Made by a program: the position numbers and the translations under genes
Shown: in pieces, positions 57,959-64,000 of the stretch
Layout of the letters: every line of letters begins with the position of its first letter
Position numbering within the stretch: position 1 is the stretch's first letter
The notes under the pieces: generated by a model
Seen by the model: the letters and a program-made list of their open reading frames with translations, nothing else
What the model was told of the DNA's origin: nothing
Databases searched by the model: none
Source of the DNA: DASPGQ01 sp035457705
Lineage (GTDB): Bacteria > Acidobacteriota > Vicinamibacteria > Marinacidobacterales > SMYC01
NCBI GenBank assembly: GCA_035457705.1
Contig: DATIBD010000103.1
Location: forward strand, 220,942-284,941
Length of the DNA: 64,000 nt
Reading direction: 5' to 3'

Positions 57959-59040
57959 GGCTCGTAATCCAGCGTGCTAACGTCCCAGAAAGTATGATAC
58001 GCGCCTTCGTCGTAGAGTTGAAGGAAGCGGGCCAGCTTCTGGCGAACGAGCGTACTGCGATGACCGGGAAGGGCCGCCGGGTGCTGATAGCCGTAGCTGA
58101 AATAGGCCCGGATGAGAAGGCTTCCGTCGCCATGGGGAAGCGCCCGCAGGTTGTCGACGAAAGCCGGAAAACTGCCCGAGCGGAGGAGATAGAACTCGAC
58201 GTTGGAGAGGTAGAAAGCCGAGAGGACCTCACCCTGTCGGGCAACGATATTCCCGATGGCTCTCAGGGCCTTGTCACCCGCGAAGTCGCCAACGACGGGA
58301 ATCAGCCGACCGTTCTTCGCAAGCGAGCGCACATACTCGTAGTCCCGGGGACGGGCGAGAAAGTGGCCAGGGCGGCCACTCCGCGCTCTCGATAGGAGGA
58401 GCTGGCGATAAGTCGGATGGTATGCCATGGGCGGCCGTCCGAAGCTCCGAAACCGCAGATGGAGCTGCTCCTCGAAGAACGAGGAGTAGATGGAATCGAT
58501 CGCCTTTCGATCGTTCTCGTCGAGAGAGAATTTGAGTACCGTTTCGACGTGCAAGAACGCGGCTCGACGGTTGTCGGCGAATCGCCGTTCGTCGCGGGGC
58601 GCCGACTCGAAAGCGGCCACCATCTCCTCGAAGCCCTCGAAGATCGCTCCCTCCTCGCAGCGGCGGGAGAACAGCGTGCAGAGGTAATCGTATGGCGTTG
58701 GCGAAGAGACCAGCAGGTAGTTCAGCAAGAGATGATGGAGCATGTTGTCTCGACGAATGTCGATGATGAATGCCCAGGACGGCTTGAGCCGACCGATGTA
58801 GTGAAAATTTTGCTCCGGGCCTACTCCCAGATAGACCCCACCGGTCGGCTCGAGCCGGTCGACCACCTCGGCGTAGCTCGTCTCGTTCGAGATCAGATTG
58901 TCGGTATCGAAATAGCCCCCATCCTCCGAGAGCTCTTCGACGAGCGCGGAAAACTGCGGAATCGTTTCTGACGTCCGCTGGCAGGCGGCCGAGTCAAGGA
59001 GGGCGACAAGAAGGAGGAAGCGTTCGGGTCGCAGTGCCAT
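57955..59040 (-). CDS. Putative lipoprotein of unknown function
   Basis: 361 aa. The N-terminus (MALRPERFLLLVALLDSAACQ) looks like a lipoprotein signal with SAAC as an imperfect lipobox. The mature part contains GGVYLGVGPEQNFHYIGRLKPSWAF and DIRRDNMLHHLLL, which suggest a Rossmann/SAM-methyltransferase-like fold such as that reported for LIC_10091-type proteins; this match is from memory and weak. No known catalytic signature is clear. It is coupled to UPF0158 downstream and lies 22 bases after the ferredoxin-NADP reductase gene, so the three may form one transcript. Confidence 0.6.
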   Translation of the reverse strand: MALRPERFLLLVALLDSAACQRTSETIPQFSALVEELSEDGGYFDTDNLISNETSYAEVVDRLEPTGGVYLGVGPEQNFHYIGRLKPSWAFIIDIRRDNMLHHLLLNYLLVSSPTPYDYLCTLFSRRCEEGAIFEGFEEMVAAFESAPRDERRFADNRRAAFLHVETVLKFSLDENDRKAIDSIYSSFFEEQLHLRFRSFGRPPMAYHPTYRQLLLSRARSGRPGHFLARPRDYEYVRSLAKNGRLIPVVGDFAGDKALRAIGNIVARQGEVLSAFYLSNVEFYLLRSGSFPAFVDNLRALPHGDGSLLIRAYFSYGYQHPAALPGHRSTLVRQKLARFLQLYDEGAYHTFWDVSTLDYEP

Positions 59041-59062
59041 CGTTCAATCGAGCGACCAGAGC

Positions 59063-60469
59063 CTAACGGCTGAGAGCCGCTTGCATCTCCTCGACCGAGG
59101 TGAATTTCAGCCGCGGCCGCTCGGTGCCGGCGGCTCGTTCGATCTCGAGAGCATCGAGCTTCTTCCAGTCGTCGTACGAAAAGAAGCTCGGCTTTCGCTC
59201 CTCGACGAGCCTTCTAGCCGCGTCCACCGACGGGAGCTCGGGGTCGAAATGCACGCCCTTCTCGAGATCTTCGAGCATGCATTTCACCGTCTCGAGGGCG
59301 TCGGGCTTGTTCGTTCCGATCACTCCCGATGGCCCGCGCTTGATCCAGCCGGCGCAGTACTGGCCGGCGAGGTGCTCCCCGGTTCCGGGCTCTACTACAC
59401 GTCCCTTCTCGTTGGGGATCACGCCCCAGTCCTCTCGGAAGGGAACCCCAGGCAAGGCCACCCCGTAATATCCCACCGAGCGAAACACTAGGCCTACGGG
59501 AATCTCTTCGACCTCATCGGTCGCTCGCGGTCGTATCCCGCCCCTGGAATCTAGGTAGAGCTCGTTTTTCACGAGTCTGATGGCGCCGACGCCCCCGTCC
59601 TCGCCCGCGAGCAGATCCGTCGGGGAGACGCAGAATCTCAAGATGAGCTTCTTGGCTTTTCCCGATCGCTTCTCCGAGGCGTATTGCTGAAGGATCTCGA
59701 CCTTGCGATCGACGGAGCTGTCGGGGTTCTGTGCTAGAAAAGTCTTCGTCGTCTCGTCGAGACAAGCGTCCTCTTCTGGCACCCAGATGTCGGCGATCTC
59801 CATCTCGCCGAGCTCCTTGATCTCCGGATTCGTGAAAGCGGCCTGAGCGGGTCCGCGGCGCCCTAGCATGTAGACGGTGTTCACCCGGGAAGCTGCAAGG
59901 GCGTCTAGGGCGTAGTCGGCGACATCGGTTTTCTCGAGCTCTTCTCTGCTCCGGCAGAGAATCCGACACACGTCGACGGCCACGTTTCCGACGCCGACTA
60001 CGGCGACTGCCTCTTGCGAGAGATCGAACTCCCTATCGCGGTAATCGGGATGGCCGTTGTACCAGGCGACGAACTCCGTCGCCGCGTGGCTTCGCGACAA
60101 GTCTTCGCCGGGTATAGCCATGCTGCGGTCGATCTGCGCCCCGACGGTGAAGACTACCTGATGGTAATGCTTCCTCACGTCCTCGAGCGTCAAATCGGTG
60201 CCGAACTCAACGTAGCCGTAATATCGAAACCGCGGGTTGGCAGCGATTCGATCGTAGGCCTTGGTAACCGACTTGATCTTCTGGTGGTCGGGAGCGACCC
60301 CGCCACGGACGAGGCCGAACGGCGTGGGGAGCCGGTCGAACAAGTCGATCTCTACGACGAGATCTTTTTGTTTGAACAGGTGCTCGGCCGTGTAGAAGCC
60401 GGTGGGACCGGCACCGATAATCGCAACTCTGAGAGGAGTTGATTCCGTACCCGCAGAGCCTTCCGCCAT
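59063..60469 (-). CDS. fprA: Ferredoxin-NADP+ reductase (adrenodoxin reductase/FprA type)
   Basis: 468 aa flavoprotein. FAD loop VAIIGAGPTGFYTAEHL at about 15-31, then FDRLPTPFGLVRGGVAPDH (an FprA hallmark), NADP loop VVGVGNVAVDVCRIL at about 155, RRGPAQAAFTNPEIKELG and the C-terminal GWIKRGPSGVIGTNKPDA. It moves electrons between NADPH and ferredoxin and so could connect with KorAB and the small ferredoxins of the window. The start is ATG 60469; a perfect TATAAT on the minus strand (60528-60523) lies upstream without a clear -35 box. Confidence 0.94.
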   Translation of the reverse strand: MAEGSAGTESTPLRVAIIGAGPTGFYTAEHLFKQKDLVVEIDLFDRLPTPFGLVRGGVAPDHQKIKSVTKAYDRIAANPRFRYYGYVEFGTDLTLEDVRKHYHQVVFTVGAQIDRSMAIPGEDLSRSHAATEFVAWYNGHPDYRDREFDLSQEAVAVVGVGNVAVDVCRILCRSREELEKTDVADYALDALAASRVNTVYMLGRRGPAQAAFTNPEIKELGEMEIADIWVPEEDACLDETTKTFLAQNPDSSVDRKVEILQQYASEKRSGKAKKLILRFCVSPTDLLAGEDGGVGAIRLVKNELYLDSRGGIRPRATDEVEEIPVGLVFRSVGYYGVALPGVPFREDWGVIPNEKGRVVEPGTGEHLAGQYCAGWIKRGPSGVIGTNKPDALETVKCMLEDLEKGVHFDPELPSVDAARRLVEERKPSFFSYDDWKKLDALEIERAAGTERPRLKFTSVEEMQAALSR

Positions 60470-60550
60470 GGTTGCAGTCTTCCCTCTTGGATTGGTTTTG
60501 GGTTGGGTTCTGACAACCTTTAATTATATATCGAGCGCAGCTCGTGGCCG

Positions 60551-60949
60551 TCACTTCCTCTGTTTTCGGCGGGCGTCGCGCTCGGCGAGCATGCGATCGA
60601 ACCGCACCGTCTGCTCTTCCGTCAGAACGGCACGGATGTCGCGGCGGAACTGTTGGCGCAAGGTGTCGAAATCCTGGCGAGAAGCTTCCCAGAACTCACG
60701 CGCTATCTCGTGGTTCTTTGCGAGAACCACCTCGAGTGCCTCCCGCTGTTCGGGCGACAGATCGAGCACTTGCTGGAGATGCTCTCGGAACGGCCGAACG
60801 TGGTCGTCGTGCCGGCGGGGCGAGACATCCACCGAGTCGGAATGCACCGCCCGCTCCAGCACGACCCGATCGACGAAGATACCCAAGCCAACCCCGAGCG
60901 CGAGCGTCGCCGCGAGGGTGGCCCACATCCATCGGTTTGCTGGCCTCAT
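60551..60949 (-). CDS. CpxP/Spy-like periplasmic stress protein
   Basis: 132 aa. N-terminal signal-anchor helix at about 7-27 (WMWATLAATLALGVGLGIFVD), then an all-helical domain with the LTxxQ-type repeats of the CpxP/ZraP/Spy group (LSPEQREALEVVL, LTEEQTVRFDRML). These proteins sense metals or misfolded proteins in the periplasm. It is third in the ECF sigma-anti-sigma operon; its ATG overlaps the anti-sigma stop (ATGA). Confidence 0.82.
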   Translation of the reverse strand: MRPANRWMWATLAATLALGVGLGIFVDRVVLERAVHSDSVDVSPRRHDDHVRPFREHLQQVLDLSPEQREALEVVLAKNHEIAREFWEASRQDFDTLRQQFRRDIRAVLTEEQTVRFDRMLAERDARRKQRK

Positions 60950-61371
60950 GGCACCTCTCCGGGAAAAGGCTCGAGGGCGATGAGCAACACCGGCTCGGGC
61001 GTCGCCAGGGCGAACACCGTGTCGTTCCCGATCGCCTCTCGTTCCAGCACCGTCAAGTCGGGCTCCCGCTGCGCGGCGGCCCATACCACAATCAGCGCGG
61101 CGACGAGAGCTCCCACGGCGAACGGCAGGAGTCGCAGACCGACGCGGCGCCACTTCCACAGCGGCTCGTCTCGCCGTTCACGGAAACGGACGACGAAACC
61201 CGGGTCCGGCTCGACGTCGAGACGAAGCCCCTCTCGCAATGATTGAAAAGACGCCGCCAGCTCTCGGCAAGAAGAGCACCCTTCCACGTGGATTGCGACT
61301 TCATCGGCTTCCTCCCGCGAGAGCTCGCCGTCGATCCACACCGAGATCTTTTCATCTTCGCGGCAAAGCAT
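60946..61371 (-). CDS. Membrane anti-sigma factor (zinc-binding, zf-HC2 type)
   Basis: 141 aa. A ZAS-like N-terminal domain (H28-x3-C32-x2-C35 in HVEGCSSC, plus C3), one membrane helix at about 82-103 (LPFAVGALVAALIVVWAAA), and a short periplasmic end. It binds and holds the ECF sigma factor encoded just upstream, whose end overlaps it by 20 bases. The adjacent CpxP-like gene suggests an envelope stress or metal signal. Confidence 0.88.
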   Translation of the reverse strand: MLCREDEKISVWIDGELSREEADEVAIHVEGCSSCRELAASFQSLREGLRLDVEPDPGFVVRFRERRDEPLWKWRRVGLRLLPFAVGALVAALIVVWAAAQREPDLTVLEREAIGNDTVFALATPEPVLLIALEPFPGEVP

Positions 61372-61900
61372 CTTTTTCCTCCAGCAGTCCCCGCAGCTCG
61401 AGACGGCCCCGATGGACCCGCGCCTGAACCGTGCCCAAAGGCCAGCCGAGCGTTTCGGCGATTTCCCGATAGCCCAAACCCTCGACCTCTCTCAGCACGA
61501 TGGCGATACGGTGCTCGGGCCTGAGTGAATCGAGAGCTCGCGCGGTGTCCCACCGCGCGTCCAGTCCCTCGTGAGTTCTCGCCGCGGGCTCGGGCCGGGG
61601 CCAGTCCGGCTCGAGCGCCACTTCGCGACGACGGCTCCGACGACGGAGCTCGTCCTGGGCTCGGTTGATCGCGATCCGAAAGAGCCAGCTACGGAACGTA
61701 CCCGAACCTCGGAAGTTCCTCGCCCGGCGATACACGGCGAGAAACGTCTCCTGAGCGACGTCCTCGGCCAGCGAGGGGTCCCTGAGAAGGCGCATGACCA
61801 AGTTGCGCACCCGGGCTTCGTACCGGACGACCAGCTCCTCGAAAGCCCGCTCGTCGCCGTCGAGATAGCGTGAGAGGAGCTCCTCATCGGCGGCGCCCAT
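61352..61900 (-). CDS. ECF sigma factor (RpoE-like)
   Basis: 182 aa. Region 2 (FEELVVRYEARVRNLVMRLL, DVAQETFLAVYR, SWLFRIAINRAQDE) and region 4 (LDSLRPEHRIAIVLREVEGLGYREIAETLGWPLGTVQARVHRGR) are clear. ATG 61900 is chosen because GAGG stands five bases upstream; a TTG ten codons earlier is possible. It is followed by its anti-sigma and a CpxP-like protein. RseP at 0.5 kb could release it by cleaving the anti-sigma, as in other species. Confidence 0.92.
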   Translation of the reverse strand: MGAADEELLSRYLDGDERAFEELVVRYEARVRNLVMRLLRDPSLAEDVAQETFLAVYRRARNFRGSGTFRSWLFRIAINRAQDELRRRSRRREVALEPDWPRPEPAARTHEGLDARWDTARALDSLRPEHRIAIVLREVEGLGYREIAETLGWPLGTVQARVHRGRLELRGLLEEKDALPRR

Positions 61901-62007
61901 CGGAGCCTCAGCATATCGCGAGTACCTCAAGATTAGAGACGGCGCCCGGGAGGGTTTTGTTACAAGCGCGTCAACTGTAGGTGTAGATTTGGTAATTCGA
62001 GGGCGGC

Positions 62008-62538
62008 TCAGGTCCTACGCCCGTTTCCCCCGCCGCAACGCAGCGCGAGCGTCTCCCCGAGCTTCCGAAGTTGAGGACGGAGAGCCTCCAGAAAATCGTC
62101 GAACTGTCGGTCGAGGTTTACGTCGAACTCCTGGGAGTCCAAAAGACACTTCAGGCGCTGCGTGTCGTGCGGTGAGACGCTTTCGAGCGCGATACCGCTG
62201 AACCCGCCCCCCGAACGCCCGTCGCCGTTCGACGCCCTCGGCCGCGTCCAGCGGACTCTCCCGCCCGCCTCGAAGGGACTCTCTTCGGCGAACTGAATGC
62301 GAAGCTGCACGTTCTGCCCCTTCGCCAGGATCCGATCCGATTCGATACGAGCGCCGTTCTGCGAGATATCGGTAACGATGCCGTAGGCAGGAGGGATATT
62401 GTAGCCCTGGTAGATGGCGAGAGATACGAGACCGCGGGGGCGCACTCGCGCACACATTCGCTTCTCGCTCGGCGTCGGTGCTGTCGCCAATGATCCCCCC
62501 CAGCTTACGTTATCTAATCTACGCGATTCAGCAGACAT
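62008..62538 (-). CDS. PilZ-domain protein
   Basis: About 176 aa. A PilZ-like region (residues about 30-120) begins KRMCARVRPRGLVSLAIYQG and contains YGIVTDISQNGARIES, followed by FAEESPFEAGGRVRWTR. The c-di-GMP signature is partly altered: RxxxR is recognisable as RVRPR, and D/NxSxxG as DISQNG. The start is unclear: ATG 62538 is used, TTG 62592 and ATG 62403 are alternatives. It may respond to c-di-GMP made by the GGDEF protein at 29 kb. The 100 bases before ECF 61900 hold no gene. Confidence 0.72.
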   Translation of the reverse strand: MSAESRRLDNVSWGGSLATAPTPSEKRMCARVRPRGLVSLAIYQGYNIPPAYGIVTDISQNGARIESDRILAKGQNVQLRIQFAEESPFEAGGRVRWTRPRASNGDGRSGGGFSGIALESVSPHDTQRLKCLLDSQEFDVNLDRQFDDFLEALRPQLRKLGETLALRCGGGNGRRT

Positions 62539-62592
62539 GTCAAGCACTTTGAGGATGTTCTGTGGGTCATTTCCCCCTAAATTGAAATCCAA

Positions 62593-63165
62593 TCACGAGT
62601 CTTCCTTACTCGAAAGCTCGGCACGGATCCAGGCGCGGGCTCGCATCCAATTCCGCTGCGCGGTCCGGAGCGATACGCCGAGCGCCTGAGCCGTTTCTTC
62701 TTCGCTCAAACCCGCGAAGAATCGGCACTCCACGGTCCGCGCCAGGTTCTCGTCCCGCTCGCGAAGCACATCCAGCACCCGGTCGAGGTCGAGCAGATAC
62801 TCCGCCTGCTCTTCGCTCGCAACGCGCTGTTCGTCCAGCGGGATCGGACGATCCCCCCCGCCACGTTTCGCGGCGAGGCGTGCGCGCGCACGGCTTATGA
62901 TGATCTGTCGCATCGCTCGCGCGGCGATGGCGAGAAAATGCCCGCGGTCCTCGACACGCATCCCTTTCTGGCCAGCGAGCTTGAGATAAGCTTCGTGGAC
63001 CAGCCCGGTCGTGTCGAGCGTTGCGCCCCGGTTGGTACGTCGCAGATGACTCCGGGCGATCCGGCGAAGCTCGTGGTAAACCATGGGAACGAGCTCGTCG
63101 AACGCTTTCCGGTCACCATCGGCATAGGCGTGCAGCAGTCTCGTGATGTCGCCCGGTTCGGTCAT
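62593..63165 (-). CDS. ECF-like RNA polymerase sigma factor (TIGR02999-like type)
   Basis: 190 aa. Region 2: YADGDRKAFDELVPMVYHELRRIARSHL, DTTGLVHEAYLKLAGQ, HFLAIAARAMRQIIISRARA; region 4: GLSEEETAQALGVSLRTAQRNWMRARAWIRAEL. This type is abundant in Acidobacteriota and Planctomycetes and often lacks an anti-sigma, as here. It is divergent from a secreted protein gene. ATG 63165 is the start that begins the conserved TEPGDITRLL; the longer frame runs through the divergent intergenic region. Confidence 0.9.
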   Translation of the reverse strand: MTEPGDITRLLHAYADGDRKAFDELVPMVYHELRRIARSHLRRTNRGATLDTTGLVHEAYLKLAGQKGMRVEDRGHFLAIAARAMRQIIISRARARLAAKRGGGDRPIPLDEQRVASEEQAEYLLDLDRVLDVLRERDENLARTVECRFFAGLSEEETAQALGVSLRTAQRNWMRARAWIRAELSSKEDS

Positions 63166-63225
63166 TGCGGGAATCGGCAGAATAACTGTTAACGGAGCGA
63201 TGCCGCAAGCTGATAAGATCACGCC

Positions 63226-63942
63226 GTGATCGCGCTGACACTGTGCGCGCTCGTGCTCGTCGCGCAGCCTGACGCGAGGGCTCAAGCGGTTGCCGATCAA
63301 TTGATGGGCGCGCTTGGGGGTGAAGAAGCTTGGTCCCGGGCGCGCTTCATTCGTTTCACATTCGCCCGCGAAGGCCGGAGACTGCACATCGCCTGGGACC
63401 GGTGGACTGGCCGCTATCGCCTCGAGGCCACCAACGATGCGGGCATCCCGTACTCGGTGGTGATGAACCTGAACACCCGACAGGGCAACGCCATCCTGGA
63501 TGGCCGCCCGCTTCGAGACCGTGAGCTGTCGGATTATCTCAACCGCGCCACCCGAATCTGGGCGGGCGAGACCTACTGGCTTCTCATGCCCTACAAGCTA
63601 CGGGATCCCGGCGTCGTGCTCGCGTTCGACGGAGAGGAAAGCATCGGCGGGAGGCTCTACGACCGACTGCACCTCCGCTTCGAGAACGTGGGTCTGACGC
63701 CCGGCGACGAGTTCTGGGTCTACGTCAACCGCGAAACCGGCCTCGTCGATCGCTGGCGGTTTCGCCTCGAGAGCGGATTCGAAGGCGACTATCGCTGGAG
63801 CGGGTGGCAGCGCTTCGGCGGCATCCTCCTCGCGACCGAGCGCCGGAACGAAGCCGGCGAGACGATCCGCTTCGAGGACATCGTCGTCTCGGACGTGGTG
63901 CCCGAAGACGTCTTTTCGCTCTCGGGCACGCCGAATCCCTAA
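63226..63942 (+). CDS. Secreted protein of unknown function
   Basis: 238 aa from GTG 63226, with a signal peptide (LTLCALVLVAQ, cleavage near ARA-QA). The mature part is beta-rich: RRLHIAWDRWTGRYRLEA, then WLLMPYKLRDPGVVLAF and GDEFWVYVNRETGLVDRWRF. This pattern is like the LolA/LolB-like or outer-membrane lipoprotein-sorting fold seen in many secreted proteins that bind lipids; the similarity is loose. It may be the target of the divergent ECF sigma, 60 bases away. No enzymatic motif is seen. Confidence 0.68.
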   Translation: MIALTLCALVLVAQPDARAQAVADQLMGALGGEEAWSRARFIRFTFAREGRRLHIAWDRWTGRYRLEATNDAGIPYSVVMNLNTRQGNAILDGRPLRDRELSDYLNRATRIWAGETYWLLMPYKLRDPGVVLAFDGEESIGGRLYDRLHLRFENVGLTPGDEFWVYVNRETGLVDRWRFRLESGFEGDYRWSGWQRFGGILLATERRNEAGETIRFEDIVVSDVVPEDVFSLSGTPNP

Positions 63943-63945
63943 CCC

Positions 63946-64000
63946 TGGTACCGGGGGCGGGATTCGAACCCGCACGGGTTGCCCCAGGGGATTTTAAGTC
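63946..64000 (-). tRNA. tRNA-Leu (anticodon UAA), 3' part
   Basis: On the minus strand the visible 55 bases hold the anticodon loop CTTAAAA (anticodon TAA), a long type-II variable arm (GGGGC-AA-CCC), the T arm GCGGG-TTCGAAT-CCCGC, seven acceptor bases, discriminator A and an encoded CCA end at 63946-63948. The 5' part lies beyond the window. Confidence 0.93.

Overview
The window looks like chromosomal DNA of a GC-rich, Gram-negative (diderm) bacterium. It has two TonB proteins with ExbB/ExbD, a RseP-type site-2 protease, lipoprotein signals, an outer-membrane-type barrel protein, DppBC-type permeases, and CcsA/HemX-type haem handling. The mix of 2-oxoacid:ferredoxin oxidoreductase, TonB proteins with Gly/Pro-rich linkers, an ECF sigma factor of the TIGR02999-like type, stand-alone Ku plus ligase, and a probable selenoprotein suggests Acidobacteriota or a close relative. 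That is inference from gene content only. Gene density is high and almost everything is housekeeping, but several small or unusual elements lie between the named genes.

Layout. 1-5.8 kb: dxr (partial), rseP, a MenC-like enolase, a HEAT-cyclophilin fusion and a Cof-type HAD phosphatase. 5.8-6.2 kb: a leftward 23-codon Lys/Ala peptide gene with its own promoter and terminator. 6.2-11.1 kb: tgt-yajC-secD-secF-tonB. 11.4-13.8 kb: tonB-exbB-exbD-exbD, closed by a bidirectional terminator. 13.8-17.1 kb: a TPR lipoprotein and a Rel/SpoT enzyme. 17.1-23.2 kb (leftward): TPR-like small protein, sigma54 regulator with a degenerate receiver, korA, korB and an Mrp-DUF971 fusion. 23.5-25.4 kb: ku and an ATP-dependent ligase (minimal NHEJ). 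25.4-34.3 kb: Nudix, a barrel protein, a GHMP kinase, then a leftward set holding a peptide-binding protein, a 28-codon acidic peptide, an HD-GYP/GAF/GGDEF membrane protein and dppB-dppC. 34.3-39.4 kb: the haem operon ccsA/hemX-hemA-hemC-hemD-hemL. 39.5-43 kb: Rieske ferredoxin, PHP protein, A-type Fe-S carrier, [2Fe-2S] protein, two membrane proteins and an Rrf2 regulator. 43-44.6 kb: phosphoglycolate-phosphatase-like gene, a 142-bp tandem repeat, and a carboxymuconolactone-decarboxylase/AhpD-like gene with an in-frame UGA. 44.7-48.8 kb: receiver-histidine kinase, sigma54 response regulator and a PATAN-DnaJ-TPR protein. 49.1-53.8 kb: divergent clpB and dnaK. 53.8-60.5 kb: kbl, an unknown gene pair, queG, a second copy of the repeat, UPF0158, a lipoprotein and a ferredoxin-NADP reductase. 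60.5-64 kb: ECF sigma/anti-sigma/CpxP-like operon, PilZ protein, second ECF sigma, a secreted protein and the 3' part of a tRNA-Leu(UAA).

How the parts connect. The cell makes isoprenoids (dxr), probably menaquinone (menC-like) and haem, exports proteins through SecDF-YajC, and energises outer-membrane uptake through TonB/ExbBD. It makes queuosine (tgt, queG) and runs ferredoxin-linked 2-oxoacid metabolism (KorAB, FprA-type reductase, Mrp, A-type carrier). Protein quality control (clpB, dnaK, rseP) and envelope stress (ECF sigma, anti-sigma and CpxP-like protein) are both present.

Most notable: (1) the probable selenoprotein at 44049-44600, in which UGA replaces the resolving/peroxidatic Cys of a CxxC motif and is followed at once by a SECIS-like hairpin; (2) a dispersed hairpin repeat at 43.6 and 57.5 kb whose ends coincide with the stop codons of the flanking genes; (3) two tiny genes (5871-5942 and 32033-32119), the second lying in a peptide-transport/c-di-GMP neighbourhood.
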